Part shown: positions 11,165-23,034 of the stretch, in pieces
How positions within the stretch are numbered: the stretch's first letter is position 1
Layout: each line of letters begins with the position of its first letter
Origin: Phlebiopsis flavidoalba
Lineage: Eukaryota > Basidiomycota > Agaricomycetes > Polyporales > Phanerochaetaceae
DNA length: 64,000 nt
Reading direction: 5' to 3'
NCBI GenBank assembly: GCA_035772785.1
Contig: JAOCPU010000002.1
Location: forward strand, 1,302,001 to 1,366,000
Notes under the pieces: model-generated
Told to the model about the DNA's origin: nothing
The model's input: only the letters and a program-made list of their open reading frames with translations
Databases searched by the model: none
Translations under genes and position numbers: made by a program

Positions 11165-13218
11165 CTAAAGCGGGACGAGACGATGGGAGCTCGATTTGAA
11201 GGCGACTGGGGGCGAAGTGGCTGGCTCGTCGGAGTTCGCTGGCTCAGATTCACCACCTTGCTCGACGACCGGTGCAGATTGTGTGTCACTGACGGGGGCA
11301 GGAGCGGGAGCAAAATCGCCAGGGACGAGGCACGAGAGCGGCTGGCACAAGCCTGTTAGAGGAAAACAAGATCAGTAAGATTCGGGACAATGGTGGTAGG
11401 CAGAGACGCACCATGTAGCCGCACAAACGACACCCTTGCCGTGGTCCTGACGCTTGATCATGCTGAACTCGGTGTCGATGAAAGACGAGATGTAGCGAAC
11501 GAATGGTAGGATTTCTCGAACACCTTGGTTGAGCACCGACATAGCTGTCAAAAACGTTGATTGCGGCGTGGGCAATCGAAGGCACGTTCTGGAATGAACA
11601 TGTCAGCTTTGGGACGCGTTCAAAATAAGCATTACTTACGCTCAAATACTCGATGGAAGGAGGAGGCATGCAAATCTCGAAACCCCACCAGTCTGCAGGG
11701 TAATTAGTCAACGCCGCACGATGGTCGTAGGAACTGGCACTCACACGTTAGAAACAGACATACGGTCTGTGGGAGGATGGATTCCGGAGTGATCGGGAAG
11801 AATAGCTTTCCCTGTCGCGTATCCCAATGCCATGAGCTGGGGAGTCACTTCCTCTACGCCTTCGATGATGGTTTTCAGCGCGCGCCGTCGGTACAGCCCC
11901 GCTAAATAGCCCTGGAGCATCTGCGAGGGGAAGCTCCCGATGCCCATGTTCGGTTGCGGTAACCAGGTTAACGAGGTCCATCTCGTCGAAACACGTCCCT
12001 GAGCTGGGAAACCGACGCGCACATACACGCTTGCGACACACTCCCGTCAAGGAGGTGACATTGACACGGCATCCTCAGCCTGATCTTGACCATTTACCGC
12101 AGCGAGCTTCGAGAAGTGACGTGTCTCAGCTTCCGCGTCGGTGACACGCAAGCAGACAGCGTGAATGGGTGCAGTGGTTGCGGGGGTGTGAGTATCGCTG
12201 TTCGGGCGCGACGAAGGGTCGGTAGATGCGGGAAGAGCACGAAGTTGAGCGATGACACGGTTTGCGGTCTTTGGCTTGAGTAGCTGCGACTTGACCTTCT
12301 CAACCTTGGGCTTGGACACGGGTTTCGCTTTGGTGTTGGGCAGGGTGATACTCGTCGGGCCCACGATGAGCGAGCGAAAACGATCACAGCAGACTCCTTC
12401 GCTTTCTTGTCTGCACTTGAAAACTCGTAGAGCACGTTTTGTGCGGTCCTCCTTTGCATGAAGCTTCTTCCTATGCTCCTGCTCTTCCGAGAGGATAGGC
12501 TTGGCGTGTTCTTCGGGCGACTGCTGGCCATTCAGGAATTTGAACGCAAGAGGGCGGAAGGAGAATCTGCGGGCGCTGAGAGGTGAGGTCGGTGCGCTTG
12601 AGGCTGGCTCTTTGGTTAGAACGATCTCTGCGTCGTGCTCCGCGTCCGATGAAGGGGGTAGTAGAAACGTCAAACAGTGCTGGAAGGGATGTCCAATGCG
12701 ACAGCGTCTTGTGGCTCATCCGAGGAGTAAATGGATGCAGACGGTCGCCCTTCTTCGGTATGAGGTGGCAAGGGCGTCGCGTCAGGCTCGGTGACGACGA
12801 CTACAACGTCGGGTATTGTGTCTCGTGGGCGTGAGTGTTCTGAGCTTCGACGATAAACAACGTCACCCCGGTAGAGTCCTTGCTTGACGGAAGCTGGACG
12901 TCTGACTTGTTGAGTTTGGTGCGCGAGGCGAGCACAGAGAAACCGAGGGAAAACTTTTTTGACGAGACCCCCCCCCCCGAGAACGAGACTATGTGAACGA
13001 GAGGACCAGGGTGCTAACAAGCCTAGGGTTGGGAATAGAAGAACCGTCACGGTTCCTATAGATTTTACCGTTTTGGAATAATCCTCCCGCTTGTACTTGC
13101 GAGGCGTGGGAAGATTATCGCTCGTATCGTGCATCCGTGAGCGCGTCGAGCGTGTTCCGCGTTCACGCTCTGCCGGCACCTCACGTTCACCACCACGAGA
13201 ACATTCAAACGATGGCAT
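11165..13218 (-). CDS. Conserved basidiomycete protein of unknown function
   Basis: I recognise this as a protein type seen repeatedly in Agaricomycetes but without a named function. The N-terminal half (13218 to about 12050) is low-complexity and basic. The C-terminal half is conserved: KTANRVIAQLRALPA (about 12260), ITPQ-type segment EEVTPQLMALGYATGKAILP (about 11850-11790), DWWGFEICMPPPSIEYLS (about 11700-11640), NQGVREILPFVRYISSF (about 11540-11480) and GKGVVCAATW then LVPAALVPRPW (about 11430-11310). Introns with GT..AG ends lie at about 11745-11698, 11637-11592 and 11412-11355. A single extra base in the T-run near 11563 shifts the frame inside one exon, and other shifts occur upstream. 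It was read in full only by joining frames. Confidence 0.6.
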
Positions 13219-14439
13219 CCAGCTCTGAGATGAGATACGCCCTTCTCAAGGCTACGCGTGAAGAAGGCGCTTGAAGCTGCTTCTTTTTCGTGATGGAAAA
13301 AAACATACCGCTCGACTCTGAAGACGCCTGAAGGCCTGAAGCTGCCAGACCAGGAGTTCTCGCAGGACCGTCAGGTCAACGCTCGAACTGGGCCTCGTCA
13401 GATATCCTGTTTTTTCTTTTCACTATTCTGCGTCTATATCTGTCACGATCTCTACTCGTCATCGCGGTCAAACTAAACTGGGCTGCATGTCTGCGCAGCC
13501 CTCTCTGCGACCCCATGGGCCCACAATTTCTGCACCTACCTGCCGACGCGAGGGCGGTCTGGTACCAATGATACTGTTTACCACAAGTCTTCTGTCAACA
13601 ATGCGCTTTAATCGGATGTCCACAACACCCTTGAACTAGAGGCTGTACGGCACCGATCTCCCAGGCGGCCAGGATAAACCTCGCCGCATAACCCAAGGTT
13701 GTCTGTCCTTCTTTGTGTGTATCAGGCCAAAGAGAGCAACGACTTCGTCCGAGTATACGACAGGCCCTCTTGTATTCTCAATGTGCTCCTTGGCGGAAGG
13801 ACGGTTCCACAGTCTCCCCTCTTGCCGGCCCGGTTAATTGCAGCATTCAATGGCTGTCCTCATCTCTGGCGTAGGTGTCTTGTCCTAGGGTGGTTACTAT
13901 GTGGGCCTCTGTGTGGGCCTACATACCTGCGTTGTGCGCCAACCAACGATACATTGGGGCTACCCGTACGAGGCGTAGTAAAGCGCTTTTGGTTTTGAAA
14001 CTGGTACGAAGGGCGTTATACCAAACAGAGAGTGTAGGACTACTCGCTGGCAGGGTGACGGGGAGTGTCAGTGGAGTAGAGACCAAAGGTGCGTGTAGGC
14101 TTAGGTTCTGGGCTCGTTCTTGACGTGTAGTTGACAAACCAAATCACGGCAGGGTGCTTGCTCTGGTTTGCCAGTTCTCAGATGCTGTGATTGAACAATG
14201 GCACAAGTGAGATTGTGCTCACATTGGCAAAATCGGTTCGACTTCATGGGACTATGCCATTACGAAACCTAGCACACACAGATCGGGCTACGTAGTGCGT
14301 TTATGCATCCCTTCTGGCGTGTAGTGCTGTGCTGCCATGCGCTCCGGCAGCATCTATTTTTCGAACTGTTAGCTGACTGATGTATTTCCTATAGCCACGA
14401 CACCATAGGGTTTGCTCTAATTTCATGCGACAGTAATAG
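13219..14439. other. No gene recognised
   Basis: The bases just right of 13219 are the probable 5' flank of the minus-strand gene. The rest shows short open frames on both strands without conserved motifs or a consistent intron pattern. Confidence 0.3.
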
Positions 14440-15120
14440 TACCAACGCACCTATGGACATCGATGTTTTCACCCTTGCGCGGGATCGAGGAGCCATCGCA
14501 CCGCTGTGAGTACTCTACGCTCAAAAGCATATGCCACCAGCGATTCATTGTCATCTTTATTCGTGCATCGAAAATTGAAAAGATACTCTACTCGCTTTAT
14601 AGTGAGAGCTGCGTGATCAAGCCCCTGCTTTCGCAGACCCTGACAATTTCGACCACATTATGGATATATTTACCACTCCGACTGCTTAGCTCGTCATTGT
14701 GAGTCCAATGGTCATACATAGCTGCGGCAAGAATCTTACGGACGCTTTTTCATTTGCTTCAGGCAGGATTGAAACTGAATTCAGAGCTCTCAATAGCTCG
14801 ATATAAACGACGCAGTTCAACGCAAACGCTATTAAAACCACAACGGGAGCACTCATTAGCGCGCAAATTGACAGTGAGGTGGTACAGGTGCCAAGTTACC
14901 TCCTTGCAGCAATAACAGTAAATACGTACCAGCAGTGGTGGTGATATCCTGGCACAAACATACCTCGTGGGGGCCCTAACTCTGCACCAATATCCAGTAG
15001 CTCTGGCGCAACTGCAACCTCAATTGGTCAGAACACTGTACCAACACCGCCGAGTAGCTCTAACCCCGTACCAACGCCAGTAGCTCGACGAGTGATTCTG
15101 ATGTCGCTGTTAGCATCTCT
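14440..15120 (+). pseudogene. Decayed partial copy of the RING-finger membrane protein N-terminal region
   Basis: The stretch at about 14585-14700 matches 16610-16735 of the downstream RING gene. Both encode LYS-YSE-CVI-P followed by DP-NFD--MDIF, and each is followed by an intron. The next exon here (about 14763-14850) encodes IETEFRALNSSI against IETEYKALNQSRY in the other copy, then hits an in-frame stop. A Ser/Thr-rich linker follows at about 14980-15080. No RING domain follows this copy. It reads as a divergent tandem duplicate that lost its 3' half. Confidence 0.6.
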
Positions 15121-15796
15121 TCGTGAGCATACACATCTCTTCTCGTGATGTTTACACTAATAACTCGCTTAAAGTTTCATTTACCCGCCTGGTCACGGCT
15201 GTGTGGTTCCTTGGGTATCTACTAGTTCGGATATATATGACCAATCTGCTGTTGCTTATGCTTCCTCACACTGCCCCGCAGTATTGCTGTAATAATTTGC
15301 TATGGATATGCGACTAGAAATATAGCATAGCTCGAGGTCATACATGTGTAACGCCAAGATTCATTGGTCTCGGGGTATGGCTGGCGGAACCATGCAGCCA
15401 AAGTATAGAATACGGTGGCCGATCTTAATTAGAACAAAGTATTACAGATGGCGGTCGATTGCCCTACGACTCCCATGAAGTCAGCGTGGTCGTACAGTTT
15501 CGAGAGAGTATGATGCCGGCAGCTTTGGAGTTCAAACACTACACCTACCGAATGCGGCCTTCGGGTGCGCGGCATCTCGGCGGCGGGAGCGGCCTCGCTG
15601 CAGGATGTGAGAGCTTCATTACATAGACGAGATAATTATACCACTGCGACGCCTCGCACCCCGCCTTCTCATCCCCCATCGCTCAACAACGACCCAGAGC
15701 ACTGAGCCCCGCCCACTTCAGCGCGTGCAGTACCCGACTTCGCCTGCCAGTCGCTTCAATCCCCAGCACGGACCCCGACGCCGAAGCCGACGCCCG

Positions 15797-18321
15797 ATGC
15801 GGCGCGCACCTCTCTCTGCGCGCTTCGCTCTTTTTCGGAATGGCTGCTCTGCTGTTTGCGGTGTCCCCGTGTGGGCCTTTACAATACCCTGCGTACACCG
15901 ACGGAACGGCACTAGTTCGGGCGGCTCAACGACACGACCCCCGTCCAACTGGCGCTGCGATGGTTTGGAGGAGGATATGAGGAGGGCGTGTCGTTACCAG
16001 CTTTGTCGGGGCGGACAGTAATGGAACTAGATAAGGTTTGCGTGTATGGCGGTTTTCTGTGTTGTCATTGTCCGGCGCCTGAGTACATCCCGGACGCCAG
16101 GGTTGCACTCGTTCATTTCTCCGCAAAATTCAAGCACTGCCGACGAGGACAACGTGACAGCCAGTAAGTCTAGCGAATCCCAATCTGCATTTCCCATGCG
16201 CAGCATCTTCTCTCCGGTGGCTATGGACCAGCAGCGCGATGATCTTCATCCGCGACGTTCGCAACTCTACATGATTTTCGCTCTGCTGTCAGATCCTGGG
16301 TGTCGCCGCGGCTATAGCTTGTAGGCGGCATAAGCCTCTTGCTAATTCGGCGTTTGTGGCGCGCTTTGTCAATGATCTGGAACGCGTTCAGGGTAGCACA
16401 CCGTTGATCACCTCCACCGCTAGCCACCACTCCATGGATCGCCCTCGTCTCGTGCGATGCCAACTCTACCGACGCATCTATGGAAGACGAATATCTTCAC
16501 GCTCTGCCCGCGACCGACGCCGCGACCGCTAGGTATGGTGCCGTCTCTGCTGTGAGCATTCAAAGCTCCTCGCTGCCAAACCTAAACAATTGATCGCGTA
16601 CAAAACCGCATACAGCTGCTATACTCAGTCTACAGCGAGCGCTGTGTGATAAACCCATTTTACGCAGACCCCAGCAATTTCGATCAAGTGATGGACATAT
16701 TCTCCTCACCATCTCTTTCCGCATCGCAGTAAGTCTCACACGTTGTTGTCGCTCATCCCCTTTGCACCCGGTCGCCTTATAGCAGTTCCTTCTGAGCGCC
16801 GGAACGCCACCTCTCCCTTTCCATTATGCCCCCTTCGCTAACAATACCGTTGTCCCTCCGATTAGGATGATCGAGACAGAGTACAAGGCCCTCAACCAGT
16901 CGCGGTATCGTGACTTCAATGCGACCTTGTTGAATGAGACGGCTGCTATCTGTCGAACGCAACACTCTCGAACGGCGGGACCCCCAAGCAGGCAAACTAT
17001 CTTTTCGCCACGCTTACCGCCTCAAATGCCACTGGTGACACTGGCGACGGTGGAGACACGGGTTGAACACCTCGCCCCCACAGACAGTTCGACGCAGAGC
17101 TCCAGCCCCTCACTCGAGCTTGGCCCATGTGAGATTCTCACACCCTGACCTTGCGCTGCATCTCTTGATGGGACGTACGTAGGATTATCCTCTACGCGAT
17201 CACAGGGCTGCGTCTCTGCCGCTCTTCTGCGTCGTTAATCGTATGCTCGGGGGTGAGCAGCCATGTCTCTTTGTCGTTCCGCCTCGCGACTCACGCATAC
17301 TGTCAGGCCGTCCGCGCGCGATTAGACATCCCGAGCGCTATGGGCCTCGTGCAGGCAACGCCGAGTATGGGCCTGCAGGTGCTGCTGGGTATGCGCGCCG
17401 CAGAGTCGTGCCCGTGGCGTTTACGGTCCGTGCTATTCTCGACACGTTCCCGATCGTCAAGTTATGGCCCTGCGAACTCGCCTACGAGCGAGGCAGGCGA
17501 GGCAAAGGACGTCGAGGCGGCCCGTGGGCACGATCGCAAGGACTCGGATGCGACTTTGGACATGGAGTTGCGGGCTCTGCCAGCGGTTGCGGCGATACTG
17601 GAGTGTAATGGTGATCGAGCCGAGCGGGACCAGAGGGAGGATGAGAGGCAGAGCGTTGAGTGAAGAAGGAAGGAGTGTTTCACACGCGCAAGAGTCTGTC
17701 GAGCAGAGAGAACGTTGGAAGGGGGCAACTCACATTCAAGTTCAAGACCACACGTTCAATTACTAGTCCCTGGCCCGCGACCGAGGGCGCCCGCCCTGCC
17801 GACCGGTAGGCAAGAAGCGTCGGTCGGCGTCTTCTGCTCTAAGCACCGGCGATGAGGGTCTCGTGCCCGACGCTATTGGTCGCGAAACATGCCCCATTTG
17901 TATCGTCGACTTTGAGGAGGGGGATGACCTGCGTGTGTTTTGCCTTGTGAAGGCCATCACCGCTTCCCACCAACAATGCGTTGACCAATGGCTGCTCGAG
18001 CTATCGAGTAGTTGTCCCATCTGTCGACAAGGTACGTCATCTCTTGGCCTGGTTCTGGCCGTTGTGTGCTCATAATCATGCGATAGACTTCCACGTCCTC
18101 GAAACGATGATGTCGAATGACGGACACGAAGACCACCTTGAGCCGCCCCCCCACCACTCGCGGTCTACTCACCGCCCGCTATCCACAGCCGGTGCACGGT
18201 TCTCGCGATACCTGCGCTTGGCGCGGCGCACGCGACGACGCAATCGCGAAGGTGTCCCACACGGATATGACCCGACGAATCCACCCATGCCTGTCGCACC
18301 GGACACGTCGCTCTCTAGAGC
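15797..18321 (+). CDS. Membrane-anchored RING-H2 E3 ubiquitin ligase-like protein
   Basis: Probable E3 ubiquitin ligase: an N-terminal luminal or extracellular part, a membrane segment and a cytosolic RING-H2 finger that recruits the E2 enzyme. A hydrophobic signal (ALFF-GMAALLFAVSP) follows ATG 15797 after a one-base shift. The luminal part contains IALVSCDANSTDASMED (about 16437-16487) and LLYSVYSERCVINPFYADPS (about 16618-16677). An intron at about 16731-16865 precedes IETEYKALNQSRYRDFNATL. A Ser/Thr-rich linker and a membrane segment near 17180-17290 follow. The RING at about 17888-18030 reads CPICIVDFEEGDDLRV..HQQCVDQWLLELSSSCPICRQ; the middle C/H part (near 17945-17970) is garbled by indels. 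An intron then leads to a basic, Pro-rich tail. The C-terminal end is approximate. Confidence 0.7.
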
Positions 18322-18767
18322 CCTGGTGCTATTCACATGTGCCTGGCGCGCTCCCAACCGGCCCCGTCTACGTCTCGACCCTTTCCTTTCTTTCTCGCTG
18401 GCTGTGACTCTGCTTCCGTGCGTCATCGTTTGCGACCTAGTTTATTCACTCAGTCTTGTGTATTATATGCGACTGGTCTCTGTATGTCTACCCTCTTGGT
18501 ACCTCCTGGTGGCTTAAAGCTGTACTTCGTGGTCCCGCTTCAAGTTGTCTTGCGAGCCAAATTGAATATCACTATGATATCACCTCAACGCGCAGCGTTC
18601 TTGCGCAAGGCCCAGGCCCAGAGTTGGCCCGACGATGTGATGCCTGAACTGCTGCGACGCGCTCCACGGCATGTGATCGCGCAGCGTACCGCGCTCCACA
18701 ACTCCGTCGTTTGCGCCACACAATGACGACGCGCCCAGGCGCTCCTTTCTCTGGATGACGATGGCTT

Positions 18768-18809
18768 CCCCTTTGGGGGCCTTCCTTATTATAATATAAA
18801 GCATAGGGG
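18768..18809 (+). promoter_or_regulatory. Stress-gene promoter: two STRE-like motifs and TATA box
   Basis: CCCCT (18768-18772) and AGGGG (18805-18809) match the fungal stress response element core, and TATAAA lies at 18795-18800, about 98 bases before the HSP12-type start. In yeast HSP12 is a classic STRE target, so this arrangement fits stress induction. The motif match is short and could be chance. Confidence 0.5.
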
Positions 18810-18897
18810 GCCAGCAGTCTCATTCTTCACCAAGCTTTCAATACCCACTCCACCACACATCTCTTCTCACCCTTCATTACTTTTAACGAAACCCATC

Positions 18898-19336
18898 ATG
18901 TCCGACAACTTCCGTCAATCTTTCGGCGACAAGGCTGAGGCCAAGTTGAAGGTCAGTCGACTTGCGATTCATCGTCAATGAGCGTGTATTGACAAACGAC
19001 AATGCGTTTTTCTAGCCCGACTCTGAGAAGTCGACCACCGAGCACCTCGGCGACAAGCTCAAGGGCAACGCTGACTCTGCCGCGTCACACCGCCCAGCCA
19101 TCAGTAAGCACACAGCTCAGTGTATCCGAAGTTATTCGAGGCTTACACTCTATCGCAGAGCGAGAAATCGTACACCCAGAAGGTCGGCGACGCCGTCTCC
19201 GGCAACAGCAATGGTGGCACTGAGGTGAATAATCTGCCCTTCCGCTGCATCGACGAGACTCTTACACATCTGCACACAGCCCTCGCTCGGCCAGCGCGTG
19301 AAGAACGCTGTCGGCCTCGGCGACAACCACTCTTAA
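18898..19336 (+). CDS. HSP9/HSP12-family stress protein
   Basis: Small hydrophilic, heat- and stress-induced protein that associates with membranes and protects them (yeast Hsp12, S. pombe Hsp9). Exon 1 is 18898-18951 (MSDNFRQSFGDKAEAKLK). An intron to 19015 leads into PDSEKSTTEHLGDKLKGNAD. A second intron ends near 19158 before SEKSYTQKVGDAVSGNSNGG, and a third (about 19225-19279) before PSLGQRVKNAVGLGDNHS and TAA at 19334. Order, length (about 80 residues) and the NAVGLGDN ending are typical. One frame change lies near 19085, just before the second intron, where the expected T-A-Q-P-S is displaced by one base. Confidence 0.85.
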
Positions 19337-20046
19337 ACTGCCTCGATCATTCCATTTCGGGCTGTAACAATTGTATAATAGTGTATAACGGTTGGAATAT
19401 TGCATCATAATCATTGAGTTGTCTCTGTACATGTCTTGCGTGCCGCGCGTAAGATGAGAATGGTTAAGTCCATGTTCACGTTTCGTCAGTGTCCGTGCAA
19501 GTAAGATTCACGCGTACGGTGACACTGCCAGTATCAGTCAAATGACGTTGTCTCTTCGTGTTTTCTTCACCGAAGGCGTTAGCTGTGTTCGAGGTTTAAA
19601 TTGTTGTTTCTTGTAAGTCGTGTCTGTGGCTGCCATTCTCGGGTATGTTCGAGGATGCCTACGTACATCGACCGTGGTCTTGTCCTGTCTTGTCGCGTTG
19701 TCTCTCATCCTATGACGTAGTATCCCCAATATGGGGATTCATAGATAAGATTACCTCGCAGGGTGTTTCTGATGCTATCATTCTCGGGGCGCGGACATTA
19801 TCATGGGCGGCCGTACCCGTCGTTGCTTACACTCGGCGTGTGCGGTCCATGTTCTGTCTCACTCATACCTTTTTCTGCACCCACACCATTCACCACATCG
19901 CGCTCTTAGCTGATTCAGCAGGTAGATATACCACAATGGCTGATTCAGTACACAAGCAGCCAAACCAACCGCAGCCTGATTCAGCTCAGAAGTAGCAGAA
20001 CCACCACAATGCTACATACAAGATCGCTTTTTCTGGTGCTTGCTGA
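19337..20046. other. No gene recognised
   Basis: The first part is 3' flank of the HSP12-type gene. A short frame starting at 19936 begins right after a leader and contains repeated GCTGATTCAG units (about 19910-19990), but it has only about 20 codons and no family signature. Confidence 0.3.
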
Positions 20047-20073
20047 CCAATGGGATGGACTGGACGTATAAAA
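20047..20073 (+). promoter_or_regulatory. CCAAT motif and TATA box (TATAAAA)
   Basis: CCAAT at 20047-20051 and TATAAAA at 20067-20073 lie about 105-130 bases upstream of the start at 20178, with a C/A-rich leader between. They support a real transcription unit beginning there. Confidence 0.5.
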
Positions 20074-20177
20074 CCTAGCTACACCGAGTTGAGGAGATGC
20101 AGCATCCAGCTCTTCTCACACTCGATTCATCTACCACCCAACCTACTCAACCCAAACCACTCAACTCATCATTGCAA

Positions 20178-22486
20178 ATGTCCACGTCTCAGAAGACCCC
20201 TATTCTTTCTTTCTTGGTGCTCCCCCCCCTACCGGGTGAGAAGCCCCTGTCGTCAATTGGCAACAAAGGTTACATAATGCTAACGTGCTTTGTAGGATAT
20301 TACGGCGGATCCGTCCTCGCCCGCCTTCTCGCGCACCCCACGGCTCGAGTCGCTGGAAATCACTGCGCTTGCGCCAGTGTTGCACAGTTACTGACTGAGT
20401 CATCCGAGTTACACACGTAAACTGACTGGGGTAAACTAGTTACGTCCAGTCAGTACCTGGCGATCAGTCACTAACTAGCAGAGTGGTTTTCCCACGGGTC
20501 CATCCGTTACCTTTCACAAGGAACGTGTACCCTACCGCGGCCATCGCCCGGAGGGTCAAAGAAACAAGGCTGCAGCGCAAGCTGCTCACGTTTGTAACGA
20601 CGTCACTCACAGCATGCTGGTAGCGGTGCGGGATTGGCATAGTCTTTGGTATGTCAGTATTTTATCTTATTTTATCTTCACTCCTCTCCGACTCGACACA
20701 TCCACCTTTACTCACTCCGCAATAACGGAGTTGGCGCCGCATCGAATGTAGATTTGGTGCACGAAAGTGCCGGGACAGCGCCCGTTAAAATCTCACTTCC
20801 GAAGTATTGACTTTGATGTGTGTGTATTAGGTAGGCTTGAGTGGAAGGATCGGGGGATGTGTAGCCTTGACTGAGGTCCTGAAGCCTGAGATGAATTTTG
20901 CCGCATGTGGGAATGTTTGAATCGAGCAGGCGGAGGGTGAATCTACCTCTGGACAATGGTACTAGGGACTCATGATACATATTCAATGTATCCCTACGCT
21001 TCGAAAAATACGTGAAGTCAGCTGTGGTCCGCCAAACATGTCCCCCGGTAGGCTTCCAGCGGGGTCGTCGGGGGCCGTCAGTCACCCATCAGCTAACCTC
21101 AAGAATCCTGATTGGCCAGTCCCTTCAGTTTATCTGAGGGGACCCGCAAAAACCCGTAGTGTACGGTTACATCTCCGGGTCATTAGAGCTACAACCGTAA
21201 CTTTTTGACTATGTCTACAGTAACTAGTCAAGTAACTGCTGCAAACGCTGGCTTGCGCCCCGCAAAACTCTGAGCCGAACAGCCAAAGACCGCTCCAAGC
21301 GTGTTGTCGTCCCTCGTCTGAGCACTAGCCGCTAGATGCGCAACAGATACAGAATCATCCCCCCCCGAGATCCCTAGAGAGTTCCTCGCGTCTCAGGCCC
21401 AACATCGTTACCTGTCGCAATCGTGTAGTCTCTGATGCTTTACGGAAACGCTCTAAGTAGATTCTCAAGTCCCTCTTTACTATCAAAGCAGATCGATGAC
21501 CCACACACATGGAGGCCCGATTCTGCGCGCGCCTAAGAAGAGCGTCATGAGTACCACCATAGGCGATCCCTGTGTCCAATAGGATCACGACATATCATTT
21601 CGCACACCGTGCAGTTTCCACCGAAATTTTTGGGACGGCCCGAACAACAATCATCTCACAGAAATAGCAAGTCCGCGCACCTAGGCAGTGTTCATTCAGT
21701 CCCACCCGCGAACGGCAATGTCACTACCGACGAAGTATGCGGACGACGCCCCAACCCCGAGCAATGGAAAACGCTCTCCTCAACCGAAGGCGCATGCAAC
21801 CGACTCTTGTGGATCTTCACTGAGTCTTCGTTGTAACCGTGGTGTCGTCTGATAGGGACCGGTAGAGTCATTATACTGATCTTCTTTGAGCACGAAAAAG
21901 CGGGCTCACGCTCGTTTATTCTGACTCTCTAGGCTACGCCAATGGACGGTATGTAATTAATCCCACGAGACACGCCAGTTACGGGCACCCAGTCGAAACC
22001 CCTCGGGCCGAGGGCTGGATATGTCCAAAACAAGCACTATCTATCCCAATTCCACGCTCATGATCAATGGCCGGCCGTTGCGCGGTGCACACGGCTCTAA
22101 GCTGGACAAAGTCAGGCCACAGGTCATTGTCCCGCTCTGGCAACCAACGTCTTTGCAGTAACGCATGAAGGTGGGTCCTTCCCTCTTCAGTGGTCTATAT
22201 CACGCTTATACTCACCTCCGACGACACGCCCACGGCATCCTCTTCAATGATCTCTACGACGCACGCAACCGCGCCCGCGTACCACCATCGGTCACGGTCG
22301 CGAGGGCCTGTACATCGGCACACCCCCTGTACGAGAACGGCACGTTCTCGTGGGAGCGAGGTATGCGCGAGATTCGCCAGGTTGCTCCACGATGAAGCGG
22401 CTCGCCAGCAAGAGCCCCGATTGACGGCGTTGACGACTGTCACCTCTGACGAGCTTGTCACAGCTAATTCGGCTCTGAGGCGCTAA
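20178..22486 (+). pseudogene. NAD(P)-binding epimerase/reductase-like gene, ends recognisable, middle lost
   Basis: The start MSTSQKTPIL then FLGA, an intron ending at about 20302 and GYYGGSVLARLLAHPTAR form a Rossmann nucleotide-binding start (GATGYxGGSVLARL). A one-base shift at about 20350 hides the following LEITAL. The far end of this fold is recognisable at about 22190-22480: GHGREGLYI, then ENGTFSWE and a helix LLHDE-A-Q-PE-ALTT-DELV, as at the C-terminus of NAD-dependent epimerases. Between 20420 and 22160 I cannot read the expected central part (YxxxK region and ILPS strand) in any frame. Either an insertion or heavy decay separates the ends, or these are two remnants. Confidence 0.5.
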
Positions 22487-23034
22487 TGTGTGTGTTCGTC
22501 GTGACCCATGTACTGCGTGATGCGCCCGAGCATAATAGTGATTCTTAAACTTAGTATCTCGGCAACCTTCTCTCGGGAGATGCAACCAACACTCCGCTCG
22601 CAGCACTCGCTCGAGGGCGTTGGGACCCCAGGGATGGTCGCCAACCAAGCCCACACCAAGGCTGACTTGGCCGTTGTTTGCAAAACATCCGCCCCCTGTT
22701 GAGGTTGAGGCAGTATTGAATGCATAGTAATCAGGTTTCAAGATATTGCACACATGTATAATACCACTCCCCCCCGTCTCTAGTTTGAATTGAGGGATTC
22801 AACTCCCTCTGTGAGTGTGTCAAAAAAACCATAACAGCGGTGCCAAATGCTGTCTGATTTATGTAGAAACATACAACAACATCCAAACAGCAAAGGAAAG
22901 CACAACAACAAAATTACACAAAATCAATCCCAAGCACATTCCAATTGCTCAATCCTTTTCGCCCAATGTTCAAATGACCTCCATCAACAGATTCCATTGG
23001 CAAAACATAAAAGCAAAAGAAGAGAGGATAGGAA
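22487..23034. other. No gene recognised
   Basis: A minus-strand frame at 22483-22725 is Cys-containing and hydrophobic in part but lacks a full family pattern. The last 200 bases are A/C-rich and are the 3' flank of the U2 snRNA gene. Confidence 0.3.

Noticed and set aside
22483..22725. Hydrophobin fragment on the minus strand
   Set aside because: There is a short hydrophobic stretch and a CC-like pair, but the eight-cysteine pattern with spaced CC doublets is absent.
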